A stretch of 64,000 bases of DNA, from positions 20,601,291 through 20,665,290 of the forward strand of contig CM065301.1 of NCBI GenBank assembly GCA_032871835.1. The letters are read 5' to 3'. The position numbers and the translations under genes are program-made. This document shows positions 34,541 through 46,619 of the stretch, in pieces; position 1 is the stretch's first letter, and every line of letters starts with the position of its first letter. The notes below the pieces were generated by a model. It had not been told where the DNA came from and did no database searches. It saw only the letters and a program-made list of their open reading frames with translations. Origin of the DNA: Dipteronia dyeriana (taxonomy: Eukaryota; Streptophyta; Magnoliopsida; Sapindales; Sapindaceae).

Positions 34541-36464
34541 TATTGAAAATTTCTTGATTTTTGATATTCAAAGTTTTTTAATTACCTTGGGTTTTCTTCT
34601 TTTATACATGTATGTAAAATGTGTATACTTTAATTAGAGTTTTAGACTCAATCGAAGCTAGCTTGAACTTGATTAGATTTTCTCATGTTGAGTTAGGTTT
34701 TTCTAAAATCTATATTTTCACAAGATTGTTTATTGTATTGCGCTGGCTTTTGATTTAGAACTATTTGTGTTTCTTATTGATTGATTTGTGATGATAAATA
34801 GTCTTAATATGTGCTAGGTTCTTTTAATTGAATATATAATGATTTAGTACATTTTATTGTGTTTTTAGAGCTATTTTGACTTTGATTGAATATTATGAAG
34901 AAAAATATGCTCTAGGTTTTTGCTTGAACTTTGATTGATTTATCTCATGAATCTAACATGTTGTCTGTGTTTGTAACTAAAACCTTGAATGAGTGCTTGG
35001 TATATATGATTTGATTCAAGTTTTAGTCATATAAATGATTCTAGGAATCAAATGTGTTGGTGGTGTTTCACGTGATTCTAGAATATTATTCATGATTAGT
35101 AACTAGACAACATTTGTTCTATGATCTTTCATGCATACGTCTAGTTCTCATAGGATGTGTTGATCATCATATTCTATGTCGAGTCCTTGTTTGCATTATT
35201 ACATTCATTGATCACATTAGAAAGTCATTGTAAAAGGCATGAAGTCTTTTCTATAACATGTGGTCCGAAAAATTAAGCAAGAAGTCTTGGTTAGGACATG
35301 AGGTCTGGATAATCAAGTAAAGGGGGACTTTCTAGAGGCAATGGTGTATTGGATAGAAAGTAGACTTTTTATTGATAGACCCAAGATACTAAAATGTGAT
35401 GGAGTCCAATAGAGGGTGAGTCATTTGTTGATCACTCTTGAGCAATTTCCAATTCTTAATGGTATTAGTTAGAGTGGACTCTAATAGAAAGTGAGTCATT
35501 TGTTGATCACTTTTGAGGAATTTCCAATCTACCAATAGGGATTGGGTAAACGTCAAGTCCAATATAAAGTGTGTCATTTATGGGTCACTTATAAGGAATG
35601 TCTTGTCTACTTTCCAATAATAAAAGTACTCGATGATTGCATTCAACCCTTGGATATTTCCTCTTTGGAGGTTTTACCACGTTAAAAAAAAAAACTTTTT
35701 GCACTCCTTTCTCATTCTTTGACCGTTCTTTTGTCTCGAAACTCAGAATTCGAATCCATTTTCAAATTCTACACCCTAACTTAGTCAGGGACATGGACAT
35801 CTACAAAACTTTAATAAAAAACTCGAAATTCAACTCGATACACAAGGACAAAAACTATGGACGATAAACACACAGAAAGTTTCATAACTTCCAACTTGGA
35901 ACTTGAAAACTTATGAATGAGTAACTGAAATGTTTGGAACTCAATAAGGAACAATATAAGAAAAAAAATCAAGTCCAATACCAATAAAACACGGACAAAT
36001 AAATATAAAAACACACAAGTGTTCCATTTACCTAGAGATAGTCTTAGAACATGCAATTTTACAAATGTTGTCAATTTAAATATAATGCATGTGCATACAA
36101 GAATATATGTGTGTATGTGTTATAGAAAATGAGCACAATGATCCAGAGACAAAAATGTATGCAATGTGCATGTGTTCGCTTATGCTTTACAAGAGGAGAA
36201 AGAATCTCGATACCTTAGCATCCAAGTAAGTATATTTCCTTTTGAAGAAGAACTTTGCATGAGAAGTTGATATCCTTCGTTGAAGTTCATATCAAACACG
36301 AACCACCTAAGCAAATAGTCAATACAAATAAATATAGTTTTGTTATGGAATCATGCCAAAATAAATCAAAAATCTAACAATCACATAATTGTTTGAAACC
36401 GGTATGATTATTAATGAATTATTTATTATGGTTGCATAAAATTGGGCTTGTAACTTGTGAGTTA
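34541..36464. other. Intergenic or LTR-element interior without coding
   Basis: No gene was recognised. Between 35390 and 35610 a ~75-80-bp motif ('ggagtccaatagagggtgagtcatttgttgatcac...ggaatttccaat') recurs three times in diverged form. Confidence 0.45.
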
Positions 36465-37655
36465 TTAAAGGGTTCAAAAAATAAAGTAGTGACAATGTTA
36501 AAATACCACCTCCAAAAAGTCTCATTGAAACCCAGACAATCATTCGAATGGGCGACGGAGTGGCGCTACGCAGACACATTCGGGGTCGAGCTTTGAAACA
36601 TTATCGAGCATTTTTGAAACACATTCGAGCTTTTTCTTCAAAGCTCCGGGGCTTTTTTTTCAAAGGGATCAAGCTTTTTTTATAAGTGATCGAGTTTTTT
36701 TTTTATATGATCGAACTTTTTTTATAAGAGATCGAGCTTTTTTTTATACATGATCGAGCTTTTTTTGTTAATGATCGAGTTTTTTTGTATATTATCTATC
36801 TTTTTTTATACATGATCGAGTTTTTTTGTTAAGGATCAAGATTTTTTTGTACATGATCGAGCTTTTTTTGTAAGGGATCAAGCTTTTTTATACATGATCG
36901 AGCTTTTTTTGTAAGAGATCGAGCTTTTTTTATAAGAGATCGAGATTTTTTGTACATGATCGAGTTTTTTTGTTAAGGATCGAGTTTTTTTTACGTGATC
37001 AAGCTTTTTTTATACATGATCGATCTTTTTTTAAAAGAGATCGAGCTTTTTTGTACATGGTCGAGTTTTTTTGTACATGATCAAGCTTTTTTGTAATGGA
37101 TCGAGTTTTTTTTTTTACATGATCGAGCTTTTTTTTTAACATGTTCGAGATTTTTTTGTATATGATCGAGCTTTTTTATGAGGGATCGAACTTTTTTTGT
37201 GAGGGATCAAACTTTTTTCTTAAAGGTTTGAGCTTTTTTGCCCAAGATTATAAATTTGTTTGCACCAGTTTAAAAATGTTCGTACCAATGTAAAAAAAAC
37301 TCGGACAAATTAAATAAAATGCTCGGACCAATTACAAAACAGCTTGTAAACATATCAAAAAAAGCTCGGACCAATTATAGATTGAAAAAACCGGATCATG
37401 TTCAGACAAATTGTAGTTCGATTTTCAGACAAGTTTTTGGGAGAGTGATAGAGATGAGTTACTGCTTTTAGTGATCAAAGTGTGGAGATGAAAGTACAAA
37501 GAGAATTAAAAATTGATTATTTAAGGGCAATATGAGTATTTTACCATAATATGTGTCTTTTAAACTTAACTTATTAAATCGGTGACATCACTACAGCTCA
37601 CCAAAAAAAGGGTGATATTTCTCACCATTTCCACGTTATTAAATTCAATAACTAT
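36465..37655 (+). mobile_element. TIR-type element with TCGA minisatellite, copy B
   Basis: It shares its left part with copy A at 3600-4570 ('gggttcaaaaaataaa', 'aaaagtctcattgaaacc', 'ggcgctacgcagacacattc'). Its inverted right end (about 37530-37655) resembles the left end of copy A. The middle is the minisatellite at 36605-37235, then an AT-rich part with 'ctcggacaaatt' and 'gctcggaccaatta' words. No transposase is present. The class is undetermined; Mutator-like is one possibility. Confidence 0.5.
36605..37235. repeat. Minisatellite, GATCGAGCTTTTTTT units
   Basis: Some 30 head-to-tail units of about 17-24 bp, each a TGATCGAG or GATCAAGC core plus a run of T and a short variable linker (tgtaagg, tatacat, tgtacat). 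Confidence 0.92.
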
Positions 37656-37889
37656 TTATTATAAATAGCAGATAAAAATTAGGTTTATCGTGTGATGCAA
37701 AATGAATTTCAATAATATTTAGGTGTTATATTATAGAAAATTTTAAATTAATTATAGGTTTATTGTTTAAAAATTTGTTATCATTTTACTCATTAGACAC
37801 TATTTGGAAACATTGAAGGAGAAATATTATAAAAACGTATCAATGTTGCCTACCCCTTCGGAGAAGAGTGATAGTTCAAAACAAAAATT

Positions 37890-39133
37890 TCAACTTTGAT
37901 TTATCTAGTCTTCCTACAAATCCCGGTCCATGGCCTTGTATATTAGATTATAGTCATGACATTCGAGACAAAATTCGTAAAGCTTATTTAAAAAAAAAGG
38001 TCCTTATCAACCTATATGGCATGGATTTCCTTTTAAGCCAGTAGGTCGAAGATTCATCCAATCTTGGTTTGATGAGTATAAAACTTGGTTAGAATATAGC
38101 ATTGCAAAGAACGCTGCATTTTTCCTCTATTGTTATCTTTTCAAACCGGTGAATGGTACACAAGGGGGTGGTGATTCATTTGTTGGTAAAGGATTTTAAA
38201 ATTGGAGGAAGAAATATACGTTGACATATCATGCAGAAAAATATAGTACCCACCAACATGCCCGACGATGTTGTAAAGTTTTGTTAAATCAAGCGCAACA
38301 TATCGAGACTATTTTTTCTAAACATTCTGATGAAACTTGAATTCAATATCGGATTCACTTGAATGCATCCATTAATTATGCTCGATTCCATTGATTGTGC
38401 TCGATTTCTTTTGCGACAAGTACTTGCAATCCGTGGTGACAAAAATATGAATAGCCAAGCAACCGCGTAAACTTTCTTGAACTTTATCGATTTATTACGG
38501 ACCATAATGAAAATATTAAAGATACTACTCTGCAAAATGCTGTAAAAAAAACTCAAGTTAACATCACTTGATATTCAAAACGACATTGTACATGCTCTTG
38601 CGGTTGAAACTACCAATACTATTATTAGAGAAATGGGTGATACATTGTTTTCAATCTCGATTGATGAATCTTTTGATGTATCAACAAAAGAGCAAATGGC
38701 TATGGTATTCCATTATATAAATCCTAATGGACAAGTAGTTGAGCGGTTTATAGGTATCAAACATGTTGCTTGTACTACCACACTCTCACTCAAGGCCACA
38801 ATTGATAACGTATTTTCTGGATATGGATTGAGCATATCTAGATTGCACGGGCAAGGTTATGACAGGGCAATTATTATGCAAGGGGAGTTTAATGGTCTTG
38901 AATCATTAAATTATTAAAAAGAGTGAGTGTGCTTATTATATTCATTGCTTGCTCTTCAACTTCAATTGGCTCTTGTTGCTTTAGCAAAGAATCATGACCT
39001 TTATTCAACATAGTTACCAATGTAGTTAATATTGTTGGAGCTTCACCTAAAAGTCATGATATTCTTCAAGAGAAGCAAACCACAGTAGTTTTTGAAGCAC
39101 TCAAAAGTGGTGAACTTTCAAATGGATTTTAAG
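37890..39133 (+). pseudogene. hAT transposase, TTF-type zinc finger/DUF4371 (ZMYM1-like)
   Basis: This broken frame encodes, in order, a TTF-type zinc-finger region (DKIRKAYLKKGPYQPIWHGF, then RRFIQSWFDEYKTWLEYSIA, then AAFFLYCYLFKP, about 37960-38150) and the DUF4371 core (38633-38917, with FSISIDESFDVSTKEQMAMV and SISRLHGQGYDRAIIMQGEF). A piece near 39010-39120 fits the following NIVGAS..KSHDILQEKQ stretch. Proteins of this type are hAT-superfamily transposases common in plants. Several stops and shifts interrupt it, and the C-terminal dimerisation domain is missing because a copia fragment starts at 39134. Confidence 0.85.
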
Positions 39134-39149
39134 TGGATAAAAGTTTTTG

Positions 39150-39969
39150 CAATTGTTCAGCAATCAAAGACAATGTAGGAGTTGGTTGGGACTGATCATC
39201 AATTGAAGGTGCTACAGCTGCTCTCAGTTAATCACCATTCTTCTTCCAATATTGTTGTTGTCCATAAACTTGTTTATTGGTAAGTTTAGGACATTGAGTT
39301 GTCCAATGACCTTTTTAATGACAAAAGCTACACTCGTCTATGGCAGTTTTCACACGTTGCTTGTCTTGAGAGTTGGTCTGAAACTTGGGCGGTACTGACA
39401 AAACTGTATGGCTAGGCATAGGAAAAATACATTTCTCATGCTAAGTTTTGAAACGAATGTCTTCTTTACAACATAATAAGTGCCATCTCTAAGTGCATTC
39501 AAAAAAAATTCTAACCTTTGCTTCTCTTTGTAAGTGTAGTAAAACACATTAGAACTCAAGTTTTCTGGTTCTATAAGAGATAATTGATCACAAAGACTTG
39601 TCATAATTGAGTAAAATTCTTGAATGTTTCTTTCTCCTTAGCTGGTAGACTGGATATTAGACTCCAATTGATAACTCTTGGCAAAGTTTGATTGCGGATT
39701 TAACTTGGATAAAAATTCCAAATCTCTTTGACTGCTGAGAACATAGCCAAATGAACGCCAATAGATTTCTCCACATAATTATTTATCCAAAAGATGTCTT
39801 GACATTATTAACTTCCCAAGTGGAAAGTGATGATGTAAAATCAGCTACCTTTGAATCATTGGGTTTTGTTGTAACTCCAGTAACATGACTCCATAAATTC
39901 TTTCCTAATTAAAAACTCTTCATTAAATATAATAGCTTGAAGAGAAATTGACTTTTCACCAACCATGGA
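39150..39969 (-). pseudogene. copia gag
   Basis: The start ATG is at 39969, 100-odd bases after the primer site. Recognisable pieces are a gag core (about 39790-39640, WINNYVEKSIGVHLAMFSAVKEIW, then SLPAKEKETFKNF), MTSLCDQLSLIEP at 39604, and a zinc knuckle near 39300-39345. The knuckle reads ECSFCH, then GHWTTQCP, with a TAA where a sense codon is expected. Several other stops are present. Gag would form the element's particle. Confidence 0.75.
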
Positions 39970-40358
39970 CTCACAAAAGAAAAAGAGAACGGCTGAATGA
40001 CTACAATTGCAATCGAATTACTTTAAAAAAGAAGAGAGAAAACAACTTAATAAAAATAATTCAAATAGACAATCTGCTATGATACCATGAAACTTAATCA
40101 AAGAAAATAGAGAGCAAAGAGAAATAAAACATAGAGCGGAAAGAGAGACAATTAATATACAAAAGTGTATTTCACTATATTAGAAATATACAAGAGGTAA
40201 GGTTTATATAGTTGGTGACCCATTAAATGGTAACAATTGATTACACATAATTGACCTAAAATTAAGTAGTCATACTAAATTAGCCTATAATTAGGGAATC
40301 ATACATGATTACAGATAATTGATGAGTTATACATGATTGACTATGATCAAGAGATTAA

Positions 40359-40654
40359 GAACTTGTTTGGTTGGGTTTTTGAAAAACATTTATTGGTAAA
40401 AGATCTACTTGTAGTAGATCTATTAAAAATAGAGTTTTTTAAAAAAAATAGTTGTTTGGTTGGTAGACATTTAAAAAAATATATTTAGAGAAGGACCTCC
40501 CCATGAGTTTTTACCTAGTAGATGTTTAAACTCTACTAGCCTCAACTCAATTTAAAATAGAAAGTATTAAAAGCCCAACCAAACAACTCTACAAAAATTC
40601 AAATAGACATTTGTACACCTTTTGAAGTAGTAGAAAGTTCAACCAAACGAACAC
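40359..40654. mobile_element. PIF/Harbinger-type MITE in the copia LTR, 296 bp
   Basis: The ends are GAACTTGTTTGGTTGGG and, inverted, GTGTTCGTTTGGTTGAA. Both are flanked by TAA (40356-40358 and 40655-40657). The inside is partly palindromic (agatctac around 'ttgtagtagatct'). It splits the copia LTR, whose original length would be about 300 bp. Confidence 0.8.
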
Positions 40655-40698
40655 TAAATATGATTGGCTAATATTGATGGTCAAAGTAACCCCTAAAA

Positions 40699-42630
40699 TC
40701 AAGGATGTAAAGATACTTTAATAATAGCATCACCGTCCAATGCATCCATAAGTTCTAATTCATTCACATCCATAGACTTATCAGGTTTATCATTCAAGCC
40801 TTCTCTAAGGAACCGGCATTTCCAAAATTTAGTATTTTCTTCCTCAAGATTAATACGTGAGAGAGAGATTAATTCATCCAGCTCTTCATCAACTGCCAAA
40901 CAAGTTACATGTATGTCTGATATCAACTCAAAGTAAAACATGTAGTTGTAAGAGAATAGCATTGCCATACAAGTGTCCAAAGGAAAGATTGGGATGCACA
41001 CGCTAAAGAAATATAACTCAGAGAAAAAGAATATTAAAATGATTAACCTATTCCTCATCCTCCTTGGCAAATGGAACCCAAAAAGGCCGATCATAAGAGC
41101 TGTTTGTACTTCTTGCTTTTTACACACGCTGGTAAAGAACATTTTTAGTTCCATCAGTCAGTAGACCTTGTGCTTCTAGTTCTTCCCTTAAATTAGATAT
41201 TACCATCTTACTTGCAACCTTGGGTTTGAAACATTATGATCGGGACCCTTTATTATTTTCCTAAGTCGCTTCTCCACTTTTACATAATCAGGTTCAGATA
41301 CATTCCGTAGAATCGTATGCCCTTCATACATGAAAATTTTTAATAGCTTTCGATGATACATCCTCTAATCCTCGAGACATCTTTACTTGTTCCACAAGGT
41401 TCAAATATATAAATTCAGTAGCATCAGGATCCAATATAGTTTTTTCCCTCTTCGAGGTACCAACCGCTTGCGCTCACTAGTGAGGCCACCATCTTCAATG
41501 TACCTGTATAAAGACAATGAAAACTGAATTATAAATCTAACAGAAACATTAATTATAAATCTAATAGAAACATAATATTTTCTTCATTATAAGTTGAATA
41601 CTAATACAAAAAAGAACTAGCAATTCGCTAATACAAACTAAACAGAAAACACAAGCATAAGAACAAGAAACTCATTCAATTAACTGCTACGTGTTAATCA
41701 AACTAACTATAACGATAACATGAATTCAACCATATCAAATGGACAACCATGTAAAAGAAAAAAAATAAAACAAAGCCACCCCATAAATCACAAAGTCAGA
41801 ATATGGCTTTCAAATTTAGTCATAACTCATAAGCTTCAACTCAATGGGTGATTTCAAATTTCAAGGGACAAACTAAAGCATGGAAAGATGGAATCAGTTT
41901 CCTGGTAATCTAATTTCAATTGCACATATGGAGTCCATAAAGTTACAATGACTCCCTCATTACCCTCTAATGTAAACCAATTCAAATCACATTATACCTG
42001 CCCATTTTATGAACCTCTTTCCATCACACTCAATCTCATGAGAATTATGCCCAGCAGACCCGTTTTTAATGTATTCCTAGACAATAAGCCCTTACAAAGC
42101 TGTAGAAAATGTTAAATGCTTTAAATTCTATCAGTACAAGTTTTCCATAATGACATGCATATATGGGTAAAACAAATCAGAGGGAAGAAAATAGGTAGAA
42201 ACTATATGCAAGGATAAGTTAGCATTCTGAAAATTGGCAACAATGAGTAGAAAGTACAAAAGAGGGCAAGCACAAAATCTTTTATGTTTAGCCACACTTA
42301 AGCAAGTGCTCTATAACACTAGTTGGCGATCCCTATTTATCATTTTGCAGGTCGGTGCAAATATATTGTTTCAAAACCTATGATATTAAACATTTTGGTC
42401 AAATATAGAGACAAACATTACTAACAACCGATAAGTTCTTGATGTGCTTTATAAGTTGTATACTGATAAACAAGCTCACCTTGCAATAGAGTCAATCTTA
42501 TATCCAAGTTCAGCTTCCTCTTGTAAATGTTCAATCCATGAGTTAATTATTGTCTGATATTTTTTGCTCAAGATCATGAATCTCGATAGAATGTGGTTAT
42601 CTTTGGCTATAGCTTTTCCGCCATCAAATT
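40699..42630 (-). pseudogene. SAP-domain plastid nucleoid gene (pTAC3-like), broken copy with introns
   Basis: On the minus strand, exon-like pieces remain. 42640-42482 reads KYQTIINSWIEHLQEEAELG to the donor AAG|GTGAGC. 41505-41087 has, after an acceptor CTTTATACAG, YIEDGGLTSERKRLVPRRGK, then KVEKRLRKIIKGPDHNVSNP, then the SAP helix LREELEAQGLLTDGT and RPFWVPFAKEDEE. After a probable intron ending TTGGCAG, 40900-40720 reads VDEELDELISLSRINLEEEN to LELMDALDGDA. These match in order the C-terminal part of PLASTID TRANSCRIPTIONALLY ACTIVE 3, a plastid transcription protein with SAP and PPR motifs. In-frame stops near 41375 and elsewhere, and missing upstream exons, mark it as dead. Retained introns mean DNA-level duplication. 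Confidence 0.75.
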
Positions 42631-42680
42631 AGTTGATCTAGGATTGAAAGCAACAGTAATCTTCCAACTTATCCCAAATA

Positions 42681-43358
42681 TCATAAATGTGATCTAAGTT
42701 GTCGAGACCACCAAATCCTTCGTTGAAAACATATAAAATCGCTACCTTCGAATCACTTGTGATGGCAATCTCCCTCCCAGTTGTAACCAAACTTGAATCA
42801 CACAAGTTGATGGCCATTTGAATAGATAAAATTTATGTAATATTAGAATTTTGAACACCTACAAAGCATGAAAAAAATGCACAACACATTTTCATTTGAG
42901 TCACGTAGCACTCTACCTATACCTGAATTACCGGGAGAACCTTTAGTTGAGCCATCAATATTAAATTTCAAAATGTCTAAAAAATATAGGAATTCATAAC
43001 TTTTGCATGACACTTCTTATCATAAATGTGAACTAAGTCATCGAGACCACCAAATCCTTCGCTAAAAACTGACGAAACCGCCACCTTCGAATCACTTGGG
43101 ATGACAATCTCTCTTCAGTTGTACCCAAATTTGAAGCACACAAGTTGATGGCCATTTGAATAGCTAAATTTTTTGCAATATTAGAATTTTGAACACCTAC
43201 ATAGCACGAAAAAAAATTCACAACACCTTTTCATTTGAGTCGTGTAACACTCCGCTTGTACCTGTCTTACTGAGCAAACCTCTAGTTGAGCCATCAACAT
43301 TGAATTTCAGAATGTCTAAAGTGAGAGGAATCCATAACTTTTGCTTGAAACTCCTTAC
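42681..43358 (-). repeat. 339-bp tandem duplication of the LINE RNase H segment
   Basis: Landmark 'cataaatgtgatctaagttgtc' at 42682 and 'cataaatgtgaactaagtcatc' at 43021 give a period of 339 bp, a multiple of three. Each copy holds an RNase H start (KFNVDGSTRG-like wording in the second) and a SNLGTTE stretch. Both are broken by stops, and the copies have diverged. Confidence 0.85.
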
Positions 43359-43473
43359 CTTGGTTATTTTTGTACAGTTCTCTTTTAAATTTGAAAGGAT
43401 TGAAGTTCGTGAATCAGTAGAACCCTTCTATGATGCTTAAACCACTAAGCCACCCTAAATTTAACCAAGTCCA

Positions 43474-44767
43474 TGTTGGGGTTTTTGCCTTAAAGCTTGC
43501 AATTTATAAATGTGATTTGAACATAAATAAAAGAAGTAGTATATTCATTCATTTTGTGTCATACTTTATATATAAAATGTGCACTTAACATCAAAGATTG
43601 CCAAATGTAATTTTGAACTAAGTATATAAGTGTCATATATAGATGGATTCAGTTTAAAACAAGCAATCTAAAGAGTCCGTATATAGCAAATAAAGTTGGG
43701 TACTTTATTTGAGATTAATCTACAGCTACGGTTCATTCTGTAATGTATAGTGATCTTATCTTGGATCATTCATATGGTGATATGAGAATGGAGGCACTTT
43801 GTATGATGTGATCATATAGGACTGGACCACGATTTATATGAATCTCTCACTAAGATCCATTTAAATTGAGATTCATATATATCAACAAATTATGGTTATA
43901 TGTTGGTGATATTAATCGTTAGTGTCTTATCGACTCCTTCAGGTTAGGTCATAATCTTTGATGTACCGTGGGTGAGTCAGAGTTACATTCTCAATCTATA
44001 TGCTCCGTATGTTGGGATTACGGTTTGGCTTATAGTTAGGAAGGTTTGCACACAATAGTGGAATCCACTCATTCTTACGAGAGGTAGTAGTAGTTCCATT
44101 AAGGTTTGATTCAGGGCGTGAACAATATGAGCACTCTACTAAATCCATGAGAAATCCATGAGGAATGTAGGATTTATTGTTCATTAGAAAATCAATGGTC
44201 CTTTAATGGAAATAAGTAATTAGAGGGGTATAACAGACATTATAATTCAGCTCTAATTATGAACTACTTGTGAATGATCAAACCATATGTAATAGATATA
44301 TCCATGGACACCGAAAGTTTTTGGTTTGTGTAAAAACGTATATAGTTGAGAGCGTGCAACTTCGGATTTTAGTGGAAAAACACTGAAGTTAATAATCATG
44401 AAATATTAATTAAATAGTTTAATTAATTATTTCTAAGGTATATTATGTCCCCTTACTGGCCCGATTGATTTAGGTAACAAGGGTCATGGTTAATTAATTC
44501 GATTGTCCAACTAATTGTGTTACGAAAGTGACAAGTGTTTAATCGGGAATTAGTTGAATAATAAAATTATTTAATTAATGGAAAATAATAATTATGTTAA
44601 TTAAATAATTACATTGTTTAATTATGTAATTAATCATTATTGGAGGGTGTTCTTTGATATTTAATTTTGAAAGATAAGATAATGTGATTATTTTATTTTT
44701 AATTAAATATTGAATTTGAATTTAAAAAATTTAAATTCAAACTTTATTAATATCTAATTTAAATCGG

Positions 44768-44823
<56 letters not shown>

Positions 44824-45224
44824 TCACTGATAAGTGTACAACACAAGAATACGATAAAAAAAAATGAGCGTAAAAAGAACCAGAATAAAAAATAAAGGAA
44901 AGTGTTTTTATTTTATTTTTTCATCGGGCAAAAAAAAAATCTCCCTTCTTTCTTCTACCTCTAGCAGTTCCTGAGTTTCGTGACATGTCCACACATCATT
45001 ACCAATCCCGGAAGATAGTGAGAAAGATCCTATTGGTTTAGATCATGAGCATATCGAATTAAAGAGAAGGAGCCTCCAACGCAAGTCTGAAGAAAAGTGT
45101 TTTCTTCCTTCTTTTGTTGTTATCGTATTTTACTGTACATAATAGGTTTATGTTTTCGATTGCTTTATAAAGATATTTTTAAAAACCCTTCCACAATGCG
45201 ATCGGTAAAACTAGGGCACTAACA
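43474..45224 (+). mobile_element. Solo LTR (family TGTTGGGG), 1751 bp, in the LINE
   Basis: Begins TGTTGGGGTTTTTGCCTT and ends GGGCACTAACA. It is flanked by a perfect 5-bp duplication GTCCA (43469-43473 and 45225-45229). It is the same family as 21473-23521 in the opposite orientation. It contains an AT microsatellite (about 44771-44821). There is no internal region, so it arose by LTR-LTR recombination. Confidence 0.9.
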
Positions 45225-45411
45225 GTCCAAGCTTTGATCGATGAGCTATATGACCTTTGAAGATAATTTGATTCCTAACCTCCCAAATTTTTTAAACCAC
45301 TGCCATAAATAACGTGCTCCATGCTCTCACACTTTTTATCGAGGGACAAATGCCATCCCAAGACAAGGATCGGTCTTGCAAGGTACTACTAGAACAACAA
45401 CTTAAATCCCA

Positions 45412-46071
45412 CTAGCTCATACAAGAAAACCATATGATCCAAGACCAAGAATAGAGGAGAAAGAAGTGGTCATTTGATTCCAAACCCGGATTGCACGGTG
45501 GACAAACTAAGCTCGCATTCAGAGAGAAACCAAAGCGTTTTAGAAGATCTTTAACCATAACTCTACCACTCAACAATTGCCAAGCAAAAATCTCCACTTT
45601 AGGGGGAGAGGGTTATGCCTTGCCTAAGAAGGTTGTTAACTGAAGCAGTATCATTTCCCATATCTTCTAGGCTTCTTCGAAACAAACCTACTAAGAAATT
45701 TCTATTTGGACGAAAATTCCAAGCAAGGACATCCAATATGGATTTTCTTAACTGTACACCATCAAGATTCACAAGGAAACATTTCCAATGGTCCCTATCC
45801 CAATCAAACACGGATCTTCTAGAAACCACATCCCAAATCATCTCGACCCTTCCCATCTTCCAAAGTCTCGAACCTTTCTGGTCTTGTTAGTTGCTAGAGT
45901 TAAAATTATTGAGCACGTTATCTTTATCGGAATAGAATCCCCTCTAACATCCTCCCAAAAATGAGCTTGATCCCCTTTTCCTATAATCACTTTGAAGCCA
46001 TCGTTAAGGACTCTCGCTGAAATAGGGTCGTCCTCAAACAAGCTCTCGGCCGATTTAACAAAAAAAGACAA
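45412..46071 (-). pseudogene. LINE reverse-transcriptase C-terminal and zf-RVT region
   Basis: FEIFAWQ-type wording (MEIFAWQLLSGRVMVKDLLK), then CPPCNPGLESNDHFFL, is the zf-RVT pattern with its cysteine pair and histidine. Upstream pieces at 45856-45599 and 46071-45838 are in other frames, so there are at least two frameshifts. The neighbouring RNase H part lies beyond the inserted LTR. Confidence 0.75.
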
Positions 46072-46181
46072 TAATAGATTAAGAGTAATAATATATGACC
46101 CAGAATTGATTTAGGATGTGTGAGAGAGAGAAAAAGAAAAGAATCAAGAATCAGGACTTGATTGATTGAGAGAGAGTGAGT

Positions 46182-46431
46182 GAGTGTGTGAGACTGTGTT
46201 GGGACGCGAAGAAGATGAGAGGTGAGGTTAGATGAGTAATAAATTTTTTAGTTTTTTTAAAGGTTGACCCAGCTATAGCCCAAGTCAGTCCCCACTAAGA
46301 TGCAATGAGTGTGTAAGATTGTGTTGAGACATGAGAGAGGTGAGAGATGGAGTCAGGTGAATAATAAATTTTTTAGTTTTTTTTAGAGGTTGACTCGGCT
46401 ATAGCCCGAGTCAGTCCCTATTAAGATGCCT
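46182..46431. repeat. 125-bp tandem duplication with palindromic core
   Basis: Two diverged copies (46182 and 46307) each run from 'gagtgtgt.aga.tgtgttg' to 'agtcagtccc..ctaagatgc'. Each holds a near-palindrome such as gactcggctatagcccgagtc. This may be the end of a DNA transposon duplicated in place. Confidence 0.75.
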
Positions 46432-46619
46432 ATGATATAGAGAATAATATGTATTTCTATTGATTCTTAATAAAGAAATAAGAAAAATTCATATCTAGCC
46501 ATTAGAAACATTAGATAATCGTTTACCTTATTTCAAATTTTAATTGTTTATAACAATATTCTTATGTTATTATTGTAATGCCCCTATATAAATAGAAAAG
46601 GTAAAAAGATTAAAAAAAC

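Larger units (their letters stand above)
39134..40683 (-). mobile_element. Ty1/copia element, 5' end (LTR, primer site, gag)
   Basis: Read on the minus strand: LTR from 40683 (TGACCATCAATATTAGCC) to 40088 (..TTTCA), then a primer site TGGTATCATAGCA (40087-40075) close to the initiator tRNA-Met complement, a leader, and gag. The element breaks off at 39134 against the hAT pseudogene, so pol and the 3' LTR are missing. Confidence 0.7.
42640..46075 (-). mobile_element. LINE-type retrotransposon, 3' part, split by a solo LTR
   Basis: In minus-strand order: a region after reverse transcriptase (46071-45838, VIIGKGDQAHFWEDVRGDSI), a further piece (45856-45599), the zf-RVT domain (45597-45412) and an RNase H segment (43370-42660). 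This order is that of plant L1-like LINEs. The solo LTR 43474-45224 lies between zf-RVT and RNase H. The upstream endonuclease and main RT parts are absent. No poly(A) end was visible where the sequence meets the SAP-domain pseudogene. Confidence 0.75.

Noticed and set aside
36605..37235. Possible CRISPR-like array
   Set aside because: Units are too short and variable, no true spacers, and the host is a plant; it is a minisatellite.
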